Shown here: positions 32,963 through 45,104 of the stretch, in pieces | Position numbering within the stretch: position 1 is the stretch's first letter | Layout of the letters: every line of letters begins with the position of its first letter | NCBI GenBank assembly: GCA_030386875.1 | Contig: CM059574.1 | Span: 3,169,934 to 3,233,933 of the forward strand | Source: Morinoia aosen | Lineage: Eukaryota; Arthropoda; Malacostraca; Amphipoda; Talitridae | DNA: 64,000 nt | Reading direction: 5' to 3' | Notes under the pieces: generated by a model | Told to the model about the DNA's origin: nothing | The model's database searches: none | Seen by the model: only the letters and a program-made list of their open reading frames with translations | Position numbers and translations under genes: made by a program

Positions 32963-35900
32963 ATAGTGCCATCGTCGTGGTGGTATCAGCGATGCTGTCG
33001 TCGTGATGTCAGTGCTGCAGTGGTGAGGCGTGATGAGGCCCGTGCTCCCAGTTGTAGTTTGTGCCATGTTCCATGCGAGCCAAATTATCGTGACAGTGAT
33101 CGTGTATGCCTGCGTCTGAACTATGCTCCGAGCACTGGTCGGTTGGTACCACCAACTAGTTGTAACTGAAGGTGTGCATGGAAGTTTAGGGCATGTGCCC
33201 CAAGAGTTCCAAAATGCATGACGTCCGAAAGTGAGAATGTTAACGACAGTTGGACTTGTACTGAACCCTCTTAAGAGAATCCAGTACTGTTACAAGCCCT
33301 CTCACTCAGGTAAGAGCATTCTTAATTGCGCGCTTAAAGGACCCTTAAGAGCTAGGCAGTTTGTTGTAAATTTTAAAAAGTACCCTGACTCCTGCACGCC
33401 CAGTATTGGAGTACATACTTTATGTGTTATTTGTCAGTTACAGAACAGAAATGAGAGCTGAGTGTGAACTGTCATGTTCCACTCGTGAGCTACAAATTTG
33501 TAGTTGTACAGGATTTTGCTTGAGCTCTCGCTTCTGGTACCGTCGATACAAAATACCCGTCGTAAAACCAATCGGGTAGTGAATTGGAGACCATGCTGGC
33601 AGGAAATAGTCGAGCCTGTACTGTGACGCTGTTTTGTTCTCACGCCTAGGGCAAATCAAGGTGATGATCGTACACGTTACCGTTTGAAATTTGTCTGAAA
33701 CACAAGTCGACTCAGCACTTCTCATGACGTACGAAGAGCGTAGTCGAGCCTAGAATTGGTGAATGAAGGCGAGCTTTTTTCTCCGTCTAGAAATCTTCGT
33801 CACTGTCACTAGCGCTGCGGCGTTTTTTTTTTTTTGTCATTTCTGCGCACAATATCCCACATTCGCTCATGCCGAGAAAAATAATGAGATTCAAGGCAGT
33901 CGTTCATGTTAAAAAATACTTGAGGAATTGCAGGCTCGCCTTTGAAACAAGGCGTGAAGGAATGCATGGGGAGACAGCATAGAACACTTGAAATGGTGTT
34001 GCAGTGAAGTGTTTTGAATTATCCCGTGTGCGAGCTGGTGTTTCCTCACTGCGTAGTTTGATAGATAAGAATTTTCGAGGTAATACGTGCATCTCCAGGC
34101 CTGATAAGTGCAAGCGGCAGCAGAAGCGAACAGCAGCAAAGCTCTAAGTCCTCCCAGCTTCAGTCACGTCTATAAAGTTGTTATTGGTAAAAAGCTCACA
34201 GTTGGAGCCTCTAATACTTGATATACAGAGCACCTGAACTTAAACGCTACGCTATCGTGCTCCCGTTTCGCTCGTCTGTTCCACTCTCTACAGAAGTAAA
34301 AATAGGTAACTCTTCTTTGGTTTATTCGCCTTTTTCTTTAGCTCAAATAGAGGTGTGAGTCCGGGACCACTTGTGTGTGCGGGAGCGTTGGCACCTTCCT
34401 CCCATTATCGCCCGTGCGCCATACCTCGAGCGGGGGTAGATGACTTCAGCTTCACCATGTGTAAATTATGAGCTTTAAGCAGCTGCGCGGACCGTGTGCC
34501 TTGCGCTTAGGCTTGGCCAAATTCTGTTAGCCATGACACAATCCGTCCTGGCGGCTGTGTTCTGCCAGCTGTGGCCTGATGATCGTAGCAACTGATCAAG
34601 TACTTTTACAGCGGGGAAAAAACAAGCATTATTGATAACTCATTTTACAATTTCTCGTTTTCTTGCAGTAAATGGGGTGTTTGAGCTTTTATTTTGAGGG
34701 AGAAGTATAATTTACCACGTAATAGAAGGGTTTCTTTGTCCCTTCTATTGCCAGACTCGTGCGTTTTATGTTCGAACAACAGGCTCTTACTCCGGCAAAT
34801 GTACCGACCAAATAAGGAGAATTGAACCAAAGACCATCTTGTCTAAAATGTGATGCTGTGCCTTATAGCTTCTGAGAATACAGAAACATTTGGGAAAGTC
34901 GTGTTTATCAAACTAGCAAGTCAGATGATAATATCCGAAGTGCGCCTTCTAGGTATTGTGAGGCCATTCGTGTTTTTTACTTATTATTTCAGTCACTCGT
35001 GAGTAAAAATGTGCTTGAATCTTTAAACACGAAAATAAAATATTCATCAAAATTAATAAATCAAACTCAAAACTTTTCCTGAAAACTCATCTTTGCATGG
35101 CAAATATTTGCTCTACCATTAAGGGGTTCACACAGACGACGTCAGGGGCTGTGCTGCACTTAGCACTAATTGGTGGGCATGTATATCGGTCTCCCCTCCT
35201 TCCCTCGGTCGCCATAGGCGTCGTCGGTGGACTGGCTTCATTACGGTGCATTAAAGGGAAGGCGCCGCAAGAGCTGGGTGATTGGCCTTGTGAATAGAGG
35301 GCTTCGTCTGATTGGTCAGGAGCCACAGGCCTGTCATTACCTTCCTTTCTCCGTTAGTTTAGTGCTTTTTGGGTGCATGCTTCTGTTGGTTTTTATTTTA
35401 CCATTCAACGTATTTGAGCTTCATGAGGTAAAAGACAGAGATTCAGAGAAAACTTCAAAATCCCTTTGAATCAGTTCTTCAAAGCATCCAAATATACACT
35501 ACAATGATCAAGCTCAATGTTATAGAATAGGTTAGGGAATGGTTTTATGCACTCAAATGTTGAAATACGCGGTGCAGTTGTGGAATTATGAATCACCTTG
35601 ACAAACCTTTTACCAACCAAATGGCATGAAACATTGAGGAGTCCTGGACCAGCGAGGGAACGCAATAACTTATTTTTATAATCTATCAAAGCCTCGTTAA
35701 AAACGATTCATTGTGAGTTCGTCCATAAAAACAGCTCATCCCCCTCCCCCCAGTAAATATTACGCGTTATGTGTGGGAAGAAAACCTGATCCAAGTTCGA
35801 CTCAGACGGAGGATGTTAGTGGACTGCTCTGGCTCGATTACTTCTGCCTCCGACGAGGCGCTTATGATGTGAGCACAAGTGAATCAATTGGACTTCGTAG

Positions 35901-36020
35901 ATGCACTGATAAGTTTACCGAATCCGCTCATGTGAGGCTGACATTTAGCTGTGTAGTGCTGCCGAGTTCCTGCATGCGAGCATTGCAAGAACGGGGTAAG
36001 GTGTTCATGCTTGAGGACCC
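32963..36020. other. Unique sequence, no gene seen
   Basis: Short frames only, on both strands, none with recognisable content. At 35277-35320 two ATTGG (inverted CCAAT) boxes lie 36 bp apart in GC-richer DNA, which could be promoter-like but has no gene beside it. Confidence 0.5.
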
Positions 36021-36990
36021 TTCAGTTGGATGCAGCTCTTGTATCTATGAAAATTAGCACTCCCATGTGGAATATTTGAAGTCCCGAGCTGTAGGTTAGG
36101 TAAATTTTCCTTTTGCATCAGGTTATCCCATAAGTTCTGTCCAAATTTTGAATGGATAAAACAAGTGACCAAATACGATGTTTATTTAAAAATTAAATCA
36201 TCAACGTTCTTTTCCTGATTATCTATGACCTCCATCTAAACACAAACTTATTAATACCATTATTGTAATTTTCTTTTGGTTTCCGAATAACTCACAAATA
36301 TCCGTTTCAACCTCTTCCTACGGTGCAAAAGCTGTTTCTCCCAAATGATTTCGTAATCTACGATACCAATGAGAGTCTGATCGAGATCTGCTGAGTTTCC
36401 TTTCTTGAACTCATAAAGCATTGTGTGCCTCAAATGATTCTTGAGTACTTCCATATGTAGGCAGGATTTTAATCAAGCTAATTTAAATTTTATTCTTTAC
36501 AGTACAATTTGTTGAGCTTAAATACATCTAAGCATAAAAATAACGTGCAGCTTCATTAGACATTATAAAATCCTCTTTGAATTTCGTTCGTTTAAAAAAG
36601 CAAAATTCGGACAGAACTTATGGGATGACCTAATAGAACTAGAGTAGTATTTTGTGCTGTAACGGACCATTTTTTCCGCATTTAAGGTAGTTGTATCTAT
36701 GAAAGTTGCACTCCCAAGGGGAAGATTTGCAGCCCCGAGCTGAATGTTAGGTAGTCCTTCTTTCGTAAAATTGGAGTAATTTTCTGTACTATTACGGACT
36801 ATTTTCTCTTTGGCTAACTGCTGTCTTATTTCAACCCCTATGACTTTCTTCTTCAATTTATACTTCGGTGCACACATCCACCTGTTGCACACTTGATTCT
36901 AAACATAAGAAATCCTGTGCGGGAATACACTTGTGCATAGATTTCCCGCTGTCTTACTTCCATACCAAATAGTGCCTTCCTATTTCCTCC
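36021..36990. repeat. Two adjacent copies of a dispersed repeat
   Basis: Copy A (36021-36117 plus 36634-36690) is split by a mariner remnant; copy B is 36691-36990. Both contain GTATCTATGAAA, GCACTCCCA, CCCGAGCTG and TTAGGTA in the same order. A third copy lies at 43941-44262. On the minus strand copies B and C share a peptide pattern, KEGLPN...PLG...IDT, but stops and poor conservation argue that this only reflects DNA similarity. The type of element is unknown. Confidence 0.65.
36118..36633 (-). mobile_element. Internally deleted mariner-like element
   Basis: Left end AGGTTATCCCATAAGTTCTG (36120-36139, repeat continues to 36150) is inverted at 36601-36631 with two mismatches over 31 bp. 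These tips resemble mariner ends. The minus-strand frame 36260-36454 includes RHTMLYEFKKGNSA, like the start of mariner transposases, and then loses similarity, so most of the roughly 345-codon gene is gone. The insertion point lies inside dispersed repeat copy A; the right flank is TA, the left flank CA, consistent with a mutated TA duplication. Confidence 0.75.
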
Positions 36991-37016
36991 TTGCGTGTAC
37001 ACATGAAATGGAACTT

Positions 37017-37506
37017 TTACACACGACAAAGAGCGTGTACACAAAACATGGAGCGTGTACGCAAGACACACAGCGTGTACACAAGACACACAGCGTGTAC
37101 ACAAGACACACAGCGTGTACACAAGACACACAGCGTATACACAAGACACACAGCGTGTACACAAGACACAGCGTATAAACAAGACACACAGCGTGTACAC
37201 AAGACACACAGCGTATACACAAGACACACAGCGTGTACACAAGACACACAGCGTGTACACAAGACACACAGCGTGTACACAAGACACAGCGTATAAACAA
37301 GACACACAGCGTGTACACAAGACACACAGCGTATACACAAGACACACAGCGTGTACACAAGACACACAGCGTGTACACAAGACACACAGCGTATACACAA
37401 GACACACAGCGTGTACACAAGACACACAGCGTGTACACAAGACACACAGCGTGTACACAAGACACACAGCGTGTACACAAGACACACAGCGTGCACACAA
37501 GACACA
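37017..37506. repeat. 20-bp minisatellite with GTGTACAC palindrome
   Basis: About 24 units of GTGTACACAAGACACACAGC. Variants are GTATACAC and an 18-bp unit with GTATAAAC. The short unit occurs at 37171 and 37289, giving a 118-bp higher-order period of five 20-bp units and one 18-bp unit. Multiple frames are open because no common unit has a stop in them. Confidence 0.93.
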
Positions 37507-37616
37507 AGGGACGCCCCAAAATCAGCGAAGCACAGCCGCAGCTCGGACTGCCAGCTCCAGAACATCAGAGCCAGGCCTGACCGCCGGACACCTGGTGCTG
37601 CTGTGTGGTGTGCTGG

Positions 37617-37796
37617 CTGTGCCTCTCTCTCGCCTCCCTTCTCTCTCTCTTTCTTGCCTTCTCCCACTCGCTCTTTCTTTCTCTTTTACTCTTTCTTTCT
37701 CTCTCTTGCCATCTCCCTCTCGCTCTTTCTTTCTTGCTCTGGCCTTCTCTCTCTCGCTCTTTCTTTCTCTTTTACTCTTTCTTTCTTGCTCTGGCC
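37617..37796. repeat. Pyrimidine-rich CTCTTTCTTT tract
   Basis: Irregular CTCTCT, CTTTCTTT and TCTTGC motifs on the plus strand. It leads without a break into the two pyrimidine-rich minisatellites that follow. Confidence 0.75.
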
Positions 37797-38236
37797 TTCT
37801 CTGACCCTCCTGCCTTCTCTCATCCTCCTGCCTTCTCTCATCCTCCTGCCTTCACTCATCCTCCTGCCTCCTCTCATCCTCCTGCCTTCTCTCACCCTCC
37901 TGCCTTCTCTCATCCTCCTGCCTTCTCTCATCCTCCTGCCTTCTCTCACCCTCCTGCCTTCTCTCACCCTCCTGCCTTCTCTCATCCTCCTGCCTTCTCT
38001 CACCCTCCTGCCTTCTCTCATCCTCCTGCCTTCTCTCATCCTCCTTGCCTGCTCTCATCCTCCTGCCTTCTCTCATCCTCCTGCCTTCTCTCATCCTCCT
38101 GCCTTCTCTCATCCTCCTGCCTTCTCTCATCCTCCTGCCTTCTCTCATCCTCCTGCCTTCTCTCATCCTCCTGCCTTCTCTCATCCTCCTGCCTTCTCTC
38201 ATCCTCCTGCCTTCTCTCATCCTCCTGCCTTCTTTC
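37797..38236. repeat. 18-bp minisatellite (TCCTCCTGCCTTCTCTCA)
   Basis: About 24 units, with CACCCTCC variants in the first half and more uniform TCATCCTCC units in the second. The plus strand is over 80% pyrimidine. Confidence 0.93.
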
Positions 38237-38279
38237 TTTCATTATTTTCACTTTCCCTTTCGCTCTCTTGTCATCTCTC

Positions 38280-40318
38280 ACTCTTTTTTTTCTCATTCTT
38301 TCGCGCTTGCTCTCATTCTCTCGCACTTGCTCTCATTCTCTCGCACTTGCTCTCATTCTCTCGCGCTTGCTCCCTTTCTCTCGCACTTGTTCTCATTCTC
38401 TCACGCTTGCTCTCATTCTCTCGCAATTGCTCTCATTCTCTCGCACTTGCTCTCATTCTCTCGCAATTGCTCTCATTCTCTCACGCTTGCTCTCATTCAC
38501 TCGCACTTGCTCTCATTCTCTCGCACTTGCTCTCATTCTCTCGCAATTGCTCTCATTCTCTCACGCTTGCTCTCATTCACTCGCACTTGCTCTCATTCTC
38601 TCGCACTTGCTCTCATTCTCTCGCACTTGCTCTCATTCTCTCGCACTTGCTCTCATTCTCTCGCAATTGCTCTCATTCTCTCACGCTTGCTCTCATTCAC
38701 TCGCACTTGCTCTCATTCTCTCGCACTTGCTCTCATTCTCTCGCAATTGCTCTCATTCTCTCACGCTTGCTCTCATTCTCTCGCACTTGCTCTCATTCTC
38801 TCGCACTTGCTCTCATTCTCTCGCACTTACTCTCATTCTCTCACGCTTGCTCTCATTCACTCGCACTTGCTCTCATTCTCTCACGCTTGCTCTCATTCTC
38901 TCGCACTTGCTCTCATTCTCTCACGCTTGCTCTCATTCTCTCGCGCTTGCTCTCATTCTCTCGCACTTGCTCTCATTCTCTCACGCTTGCTCTCATTCTC
39001 TCGCGCTTGCTCTCATTCTCTCGCACTTGCTCTCATTCTCTCGCAATTGCTCTCATTCTCTCACGCTTGCTCTCATTCTCTCGCACTTGCTCTCATTCTC
39101 TCACGCTTGCTCTCATTCTCTCGCACTTGCTCTCATTCTCTCACGCTTGCTCTCATTCTCTCGCGCTTGCTCTCATTCTCTCGCACTTGCTCTCATTCTC
39201 TCACGCTTGTTCTCATTCTCTCGCGATTGCTCTCATTCTCTCGCACTTGCTCTCATTCTCTCACGCTTGCTCTCATTCTCTCGCACTTGCTCTCATTCTC
39301 TCACGCTTGCTCTCATTCTCTCGCACTTGCTCTCATTTTCTCGCGCTTGCTATCATTATCTCGCAATTGCTCTCATTCTCTCACGCTTGCTCTCATTCTC
39401 TCGCACTTGCTCTCATTCTCTCACGCTTGCTCTCATTCTCTCGCACTTGCTCTCATTCTCTCACACTTGCTCTCATTCTCTCGCGCTTGCTCCCTTTCTC
39501 TCGCACTTGTTCTCATTCTCTCACGCTTGCTCTCATTCTCTCCCGCTTGCTCTTAATCTCTCGCGCTTGCTCTCATTGTCTCCCGCTTGCTCTCATTCTC
39601 TCGCGCTTGCTCTCATTCTCTCGCACTTGCTCTCATTCTCTCGCACTTGCTCTCATTCTCTCGCACTTGCTCTCATTCTCTCGCACTTGCTCTCATTCTC
39701 CCACGCTTGCTCTCATTCTGTCGCGCTTGCTCTCATTCTCTCGCACTTGCTCTCATTCTCTCACGCTTGCTCTCATTCTCTCGCGCTTGCTCTCATTCTC
39801 TCGCGCTTCCTCCCTTTCTCTCGCACTTGTTCTCATTCTCTCACGCTTGCTCTCATTCTCTCCCGCTTGCTCTTAATCTCTCGCGCTTGCTCTCATTCTC
39901 TCGCACTTGCTCGCATTCTCTTGCACTTGCTCTCATTCTCTCACGCTTGCTCTCATTCTCTCGCACTTGCTCTCATTCTCTCGCACTTGCTCTCATTCTC
40001 TCGCGCTTGCTCTCATTCCCTCGCACTTGCTCTCATTCTCTCGCGCTTGCTCTCATTCTCTCGCACTTGCTCTCATTCTCTCGCACTTGCTCCCATTCTC
40101 TCGCGCTTGCTCTCATTCTCTCGCGCTTGCTCTCATTCTCTCGCGCTTTCTCTCATTCTCTCGCGCTTACTCTCATTCTCTCGCACTTGCTCTCATTCCC
40201 TCGCGCTTTCTCTCATTCTCTCGCGCTTGCTCTCATTCTCTCGCACTTGCCCCCATTCTCTCGCGCTTGCTCTCATTCTCTCGCTCGTTCTCTTATTCTC
40301 TCGGGGCTTTCTCTCCCT
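38280..40318. repeat. 20-bp minisatellite (TCTCATTCTCTCGCACTTGC)
   Basis: About 100 units. The variable positions are GCAC, ACGC, GCGC and GCAA before TTGC, with rarer TTCAC, TCCC and AATC changes. Because 20 is not a multiple of three, each frame cycles through all phases and encodes a 20-residue period; all three forward frames stay open for long stretches, which is not evidence of coding. Confidence 0.95.
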
Positions 40319-40924
40319 CCTAAGCCTTTTTTTCTCGCTTTCTGCAAATTTTTCCTGATACCTTACGTTACTTCCTCACAACTACTACTCCCCCAACTCC
40401 TCCACTGCCCGCACCCGCACCCACCCTCAACCTCACACACCCTCCACCACCCTCCCTCCACCTCATCACTAAATTGTCTAAACTAAAATTGAAGAAATCA
40501 CCAATGCTGCAGACTGACCCGGTGTGTAACTCAAACTTACAGTTGTGATGACACAAACTCTGCGATATAACATTCTCACAGAAATATAACGTAAATTTGT
40601 AGTAAAAACTAGGCTACCTAAAACTGAAAACACTGTCGTTAGTTAAATTTTACCCCCCACTTTGCTTTCCAAACATTCATGCGCATAAACTAACACGATT
40701 TAACTTTCCCTCCTCACTGGAACGCTCAGATATTCTCGCTATATTTCACCGTGGATTTCCAAGCGCGCACCGAGCGTTTGGATCGACTGAAATTCGGCGC
40801 TCGAGCCCCGTAGAGTTTGGTGCACTTCAGCTCCGCCGTGGACTTTTAGAGCTAAGTTACAGCGTGTCGTCGTGGGGAGGACAGCTCTGTGGAGTGCTGC
40901 ATAACTTGGCGCTGGGAGACGAGG
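40319..40924. other. Spacer between minisatellites, no gene seen
   Basis: C-rich CCACCCTCCC-like sequence to about 40460, then ordinary unique DNA. No coding region is supported. Confidence 0.55.
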
Positions 40925-41505
40925 GTTGGAGTGGTGGTGGTGGTGGGGTGAGGGTGTTTGCGCGGGAAGGTGGTGGGGTGAGGGTGTTTGTGCGGGGAGG
41001 TGGTGGGGTGATGGTGTATGGGGGCACGGGGAGGTGGTGGGGTGATGGTGTTTGGGGGCACGGGGAGGTGGTGGGGTGAGGTTGTTTGGGGGCACGGGGA
41101 GGTGGTGGGGTGAGGTTGTTTAGGGGCGCGGGGAGGTGGTGAGGTGAGGGTGTTTGCGCGGGTAGGTGGTGGGGTGAGGGTGTTTGCGCGGGTAGGTGGT
41201 GGGGTGAGGGTGTTTAGGGGCACGGGGAGGTGGTGGGGTGAGGGTGTTTGAGGGCACGGGGAGGTGGTGGGGTGAGGGTGTTTGCGCGGGGAGGTGGTGG
41301 GGTGAGAGTGTGTGCGCGAGGAGGTGGTGGGGTGAGGGTGTTTAGGGGCACGAGGAGGTGGTGGGGTGAGGGTGTTTGAGGGCACGGGGAGGTGGTGGGG
41401 TGAGGGTGTTTAGGGGCACGAGGAGGTGGTGGGGTGAGGGTGTTTGAGGGCACGAGGAGGTGGTGGAGTGAGGGTGTTTAAGGGCACGGGGAGGTGGTGG
41501 GGAGA
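40925..41505. repeat. G-rich minisatellite (about 28-35 bp, GGTGGTGGGGTGAGGGTGTTT)
   Basis: About 18 units built of GGTGGTGGGGTGAGGGTG, then TTTGCGCGGGGA, TTTAGGGGCACGGGGA or TTTGAGGGCACGAGGA. Runs GGGG, GGG and GGGGG with loops of seven or fewer bases satisfy the G-quadruplex rule on the plus strand. Confidence 0.88.
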
Positions 41506-42130
41506 GGGTGTTGAAAGAGAGAGGTGTAAAATAGGCGGGTGTGGGGTGGGAACAGGGGTGTTGAAGGAGAGGAGTAGACTGGGTGGATGTGTTGATGGGG
41601 CCAGGGTGTTGAGGGAAGTGCTGAAGGGAACAGAAATATCCAAGGGAACAGAGATGTCCAAGGGAACAGAAATCTTCAAGGGAACGTAATTGTTGAAAGG
41701 GACTGGGGTGTTTAAGGGAATGGCTTTAAAGAGAACGAGGTGTTGAAGGGAAAAGGAGAAGAAGTGTTGAAGAAGAAAGAAAACGGGGTGCTGATAGAGA
41801 AAGGATGTTGTAAGGGAAAAAATTCTAAAGAGGGAAAATACGTGGAAAAATAAACTGTAAAGAAAAAAGAGCTCAAGGAAAACGTTTAGCTTAGAAAAGT
41901 GTGCTGGAGAGGGACGGGGGTTCATGGGGAAGGGGGTGTCGATGGAGAAAGACTATTGGGGGGAAGGAAGTGTTGAAGAAGAGATGTTTAAGGATTACTG
42001 ATGGTAAAGGAGGTTGCAAAAAAAATTTTGAAAAATAAATGCTTTTAGATAACTGAAGGTAAAGGAGGCTGCAAAAGATAGTGTTGAAGAGGAAAGTGCT
42101 CACCAAGAAATTGTGCTGAACAGAGCTGAG
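41506..42130. repeat. Degenerate purine-rich repeats
   Basis: Decayed G/A-rich repeats such as GGGAACAGAAATCTTCAAGG and GTGTTGAAGGG follow the G-rich array. TGTTGAAG motifs also occur in the 45.1-kb array. No coding region is supported. Confidence 0.6.
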
Positions 42131-42654
42131 TGTTGGAGGCGAGGTGGGGTGTTGCGTCACGAGGTATTTCTCTCCATCGTCAATTTGCGTTATGCGGTAA
42201 TCGCGGATCGATGACTGGCGCACTGCCACATAAAAATAGTAATAATATCATAATTTGCGGGAGTATGATGAAAGGCACAGCATTAATATCAACTCGTGCT
42301 GCAATAAATAAGGGAAAGAAATTTATGAAAAATATAATGGATACTCACTAAGATTCGTCCCAAAATGATTGACAATTCCTAACCCGTAATTTTTATGGCT
42401 TCCTTCACAGATTGTTCTAAGATAGGTCTTGTTCACTAGATCAAATATTTTGGTCTAAATACGCTAAGTGTAATTTTTCAAAATTATATCTACACAAATC
42501 ACACCCAACTATACTGAACAATCTCTACGCACAACAACGCTCCATTACAATTTGATCTCCGCTTCTCAGTTGATAACATGTTTGAAACCCTAATATTAAA
42601 TTGAACTGCATCCGATGAGATTGCCGTGGCCGGCCAATTGCTATCCTTTGCATT
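42131..42654. other. No feature seen
   Basis: Unique AT-rich DNA without supported features. Confidence 0.5.
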
Positions 42655-42840
42655 AGGAGTTCCCAGCCTGGGAGCCTCGCGTTCCCTGGGCGTGCGAGGC
42701 GATGTTCCAGAGGGTGCGAGAACAGTACAAATGAATAGAATTATATTGGCTATATGTTGGCATCTTCATTTCAGGGTGTACGAGATTCCAGTGAAATTTC
42801 TTCAGAGGTGCGGGGCCCAAAAAAAAGGTTCGGAACCCCT
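42655..42840. mobile_element. Short inverted-repeat element (MITE-like)
   Basis: AGGAGTTCCCAGCCT at the left is inverted as AGGTTCGGAACCCCT at the right, with three mismatches in 15. GCATT flanks both ends (42650-42654 and 42841-42845), a possible 5-bp target duplication. The tips recall hAT-type ends (AGGGGTTCC), but a 5-bp duplication would be short for hAT. There is no ORF of note. Confidence 0.5.
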
Positions 42841-43940
42841 GCATTCCAATGAAGAGTGTTTGTTATTTAAATCTCAAACTTGAAAACCGTGGACTTTTAC
42901 TCAATTATAGCTCATACCTGAGACGCGTTAAACCAATACATTTCAGACAGCGCGGCACTCAACGATTCCACTCATTTTACGGATTAATGAACACTCCTCT
43001 TAAAGCGCTTCTTTAAATGCTCATTCAGTTTAATTTATTCGGACATCAAACCTCCATTGGAAGACGGGATGCGGCGCACAGAGTCCGTAGGAACTCTCAA
43101 GGGCGGCAGATTTTGCAAACGACTTTTCCATGATTGCTGCATATCTGCTTGACGTTGTTGATGGGGTAATCTTTGCAACAACCTTCATCTATAAGTTAGT
43201 ATTATATACTATTTAATTTTCCCATTACGCTTTGAGTGTGGATCAATATCTATTTTTCAATATACCCATTTCTCTTATGAAATTTTCTTATATTTATATA
43301 TCTCTTTTTTAATCATTACAGGGAGACTCTTGCGAGTAATTAGAATAAATGCAAACTGTGTTCATGTATATAACCTTTTCCAAACTCACGTCCGTTTCAA
43401 AGCTCTTTCTCCGATTAATTTATATAGAAAATCAGGAATAGGAAACTTCTTCATACAACAATCTCTGGAATGATTATTGACCTCTACTAACTTCGAAAAC
43501 ATTTTTATTTTGTCCTATATGATCAACAGATACTGAACTTTTTCATAAATTATGACATTCTTTCACCTCTACTCTTGAATACGGTGCTTCGTTTATATAC
43601 TTGGTTATCAAAGTTATTTTTCCAAAAATTCTTGAATTGTTAATTTGTTCAAGGTAATTCTTGAATAAAGAATGATTCTTCGAACAGAGTGTTGTTGCCG
43701 GTAATCGAAAGCTCTTTTCATTTTCTTTTTTTATTGAACAGTCACTTTAGTTTCAGAAAATTTAAGAACGACGTGGTCAACACTTCTGTTCGCATGCATG
43801 AACACCAACTTGCCACTCCACTACGCACGGCGCTACGTGAACCACATTTTTCGATGATTGCGCTGAAACTGCCCAGTTTTTCAGGAACTCTCTTATAATT
43901 ATTCTAACTGCTATATTTATGAATACCTACCCCGTCAGGG
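42841..43940. other. No feature seen
   Basis: AT-rich unique DNA. No coding region, RNA gene or repeat is supported. Confidence 0.5.
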
Positions 43941-44262
43941 GGATGCAACTATTGTATCTATGGGAATTAGCGCTCCCAGGGGGAAAATGTGTGATCCTGA
44001 GCTAAGAGTTGGTAGGCCTTCTTTTTGTCGAAATGAAATGTTTGTTGTTTTGTTAAGGGCCATCTTTTTCGGTTCCCTGCTATCCTGTTTTTCAGCACCT
44101 TTGACTATCTTCTTCAACTTTTATCTTGTTTCATAACCTTTCTGCTTAGCTGACTGTCTCTATGCGCACGAGATCCTTTGCGGGAGCACCTTTTGTGCAT
44201 AGATTCCACGTTTCCACGATCCTCAACACTAAATGGTGCCTCCATCCCTCCTCTCTTTGAAC
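43941..44262. repeat. Third copy of the 36-kb dispersed repeat
   Basis: GGATGCAACTATTGTATCTATG, GCGCTCCCAGGGG, CTGAGCTAAGAGTTGGTAGG, GCGGGAGCACCTTTTGTGCATAG and CACTAAATGGTGCCTCC align in order with 36691-36990. It is more diverged from the 36-kb copies. Confidence 0.65.
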
Positions 44263-45104
44263 ATCTTTGTTGTGGCAAAGGAAGACCAAAACTAATTTTT
44301 AATCAATCATATGAACACCTACAACGTTGTTGCCCAGCGGTGACCTTCTTTTCCTCACATTCTGCTTCAATACTTTGGCTGCGACGTGCGCCACCGGTGG
44401 TACACAGAGTTAATTTTACAATGCTGCTGAGCGACCAGTAGTCGGAAACTCAATTTTCATGAATACTTAATCAAAGCTAAATGAAGTCGCGATCCAGTGC
44501 ATGTTTGGTATTTCTCAAATAGTTTACTACAATTAACTTCAAATTTGAGTTTGGCATTGAACTTAATATTTAGTAGTCGCAGTCAAAATGTAAAGGATTT
44601 TTACAAGTACTTTCCCTTCGGGTAATATTCTTAACTTCTTCACAACATGGAACGTAACGTAGACATAATTTCTACCACCTTATTCTTACACAATACCTGA
44701 AATACACTAACAGCCCTGCCCGATAGCTTTAGAATTAGAATAATCACTGCGGCTTTTTATAACGTGCGATCTTTTGGCTGTGGGTTGTGCAAGGGTTGAT
44801 GTGAGGGTGCTCGCAACTCCGCTGTCTTCCCTCATTTTTAAGCTATCAACAAAGCTCTCCATATCCTGTCCCACGTAGTTTTAATTCTTCAAAATTTCAG
44901 GTAAAACCATTCCCACTCGAGTTTAGCATTCCGATTAATTGTTACTTGAATCGATTTTTGTCGTCCGCTTGAACATGGAAATAATTTTGAGACTAAAAAT
45001 CATTCCAAAACCCTCACCCCGTTTGTTAGTGCATTTATTTTTTGTATTAAACCCGTCCTTACGCAATCATATCCGCTATAGTTGATGGGAAGTGTGTGTT
45101 GAAA
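44263..45104. other. No feature seen
   Basis: Unique DNA with no supported gene or repeat. Confidence 0.5.

Noticed and set aside
36563-36892. 109-codon minus-strand frame sharing KEGLP and PLG words with 43935-44117
   Set aside because: The similarity follows a dispersed DNA repeat, crosses a mariner end and lacks frame conservation; not treated as a protein family.
37017-40486. Frames of up to about 900 codons rich in SHSLALAL and SSSCLL
   Set aside because: They are translations of 18- and 20-bp minisatellites that lack stops; three forward frames are open together.
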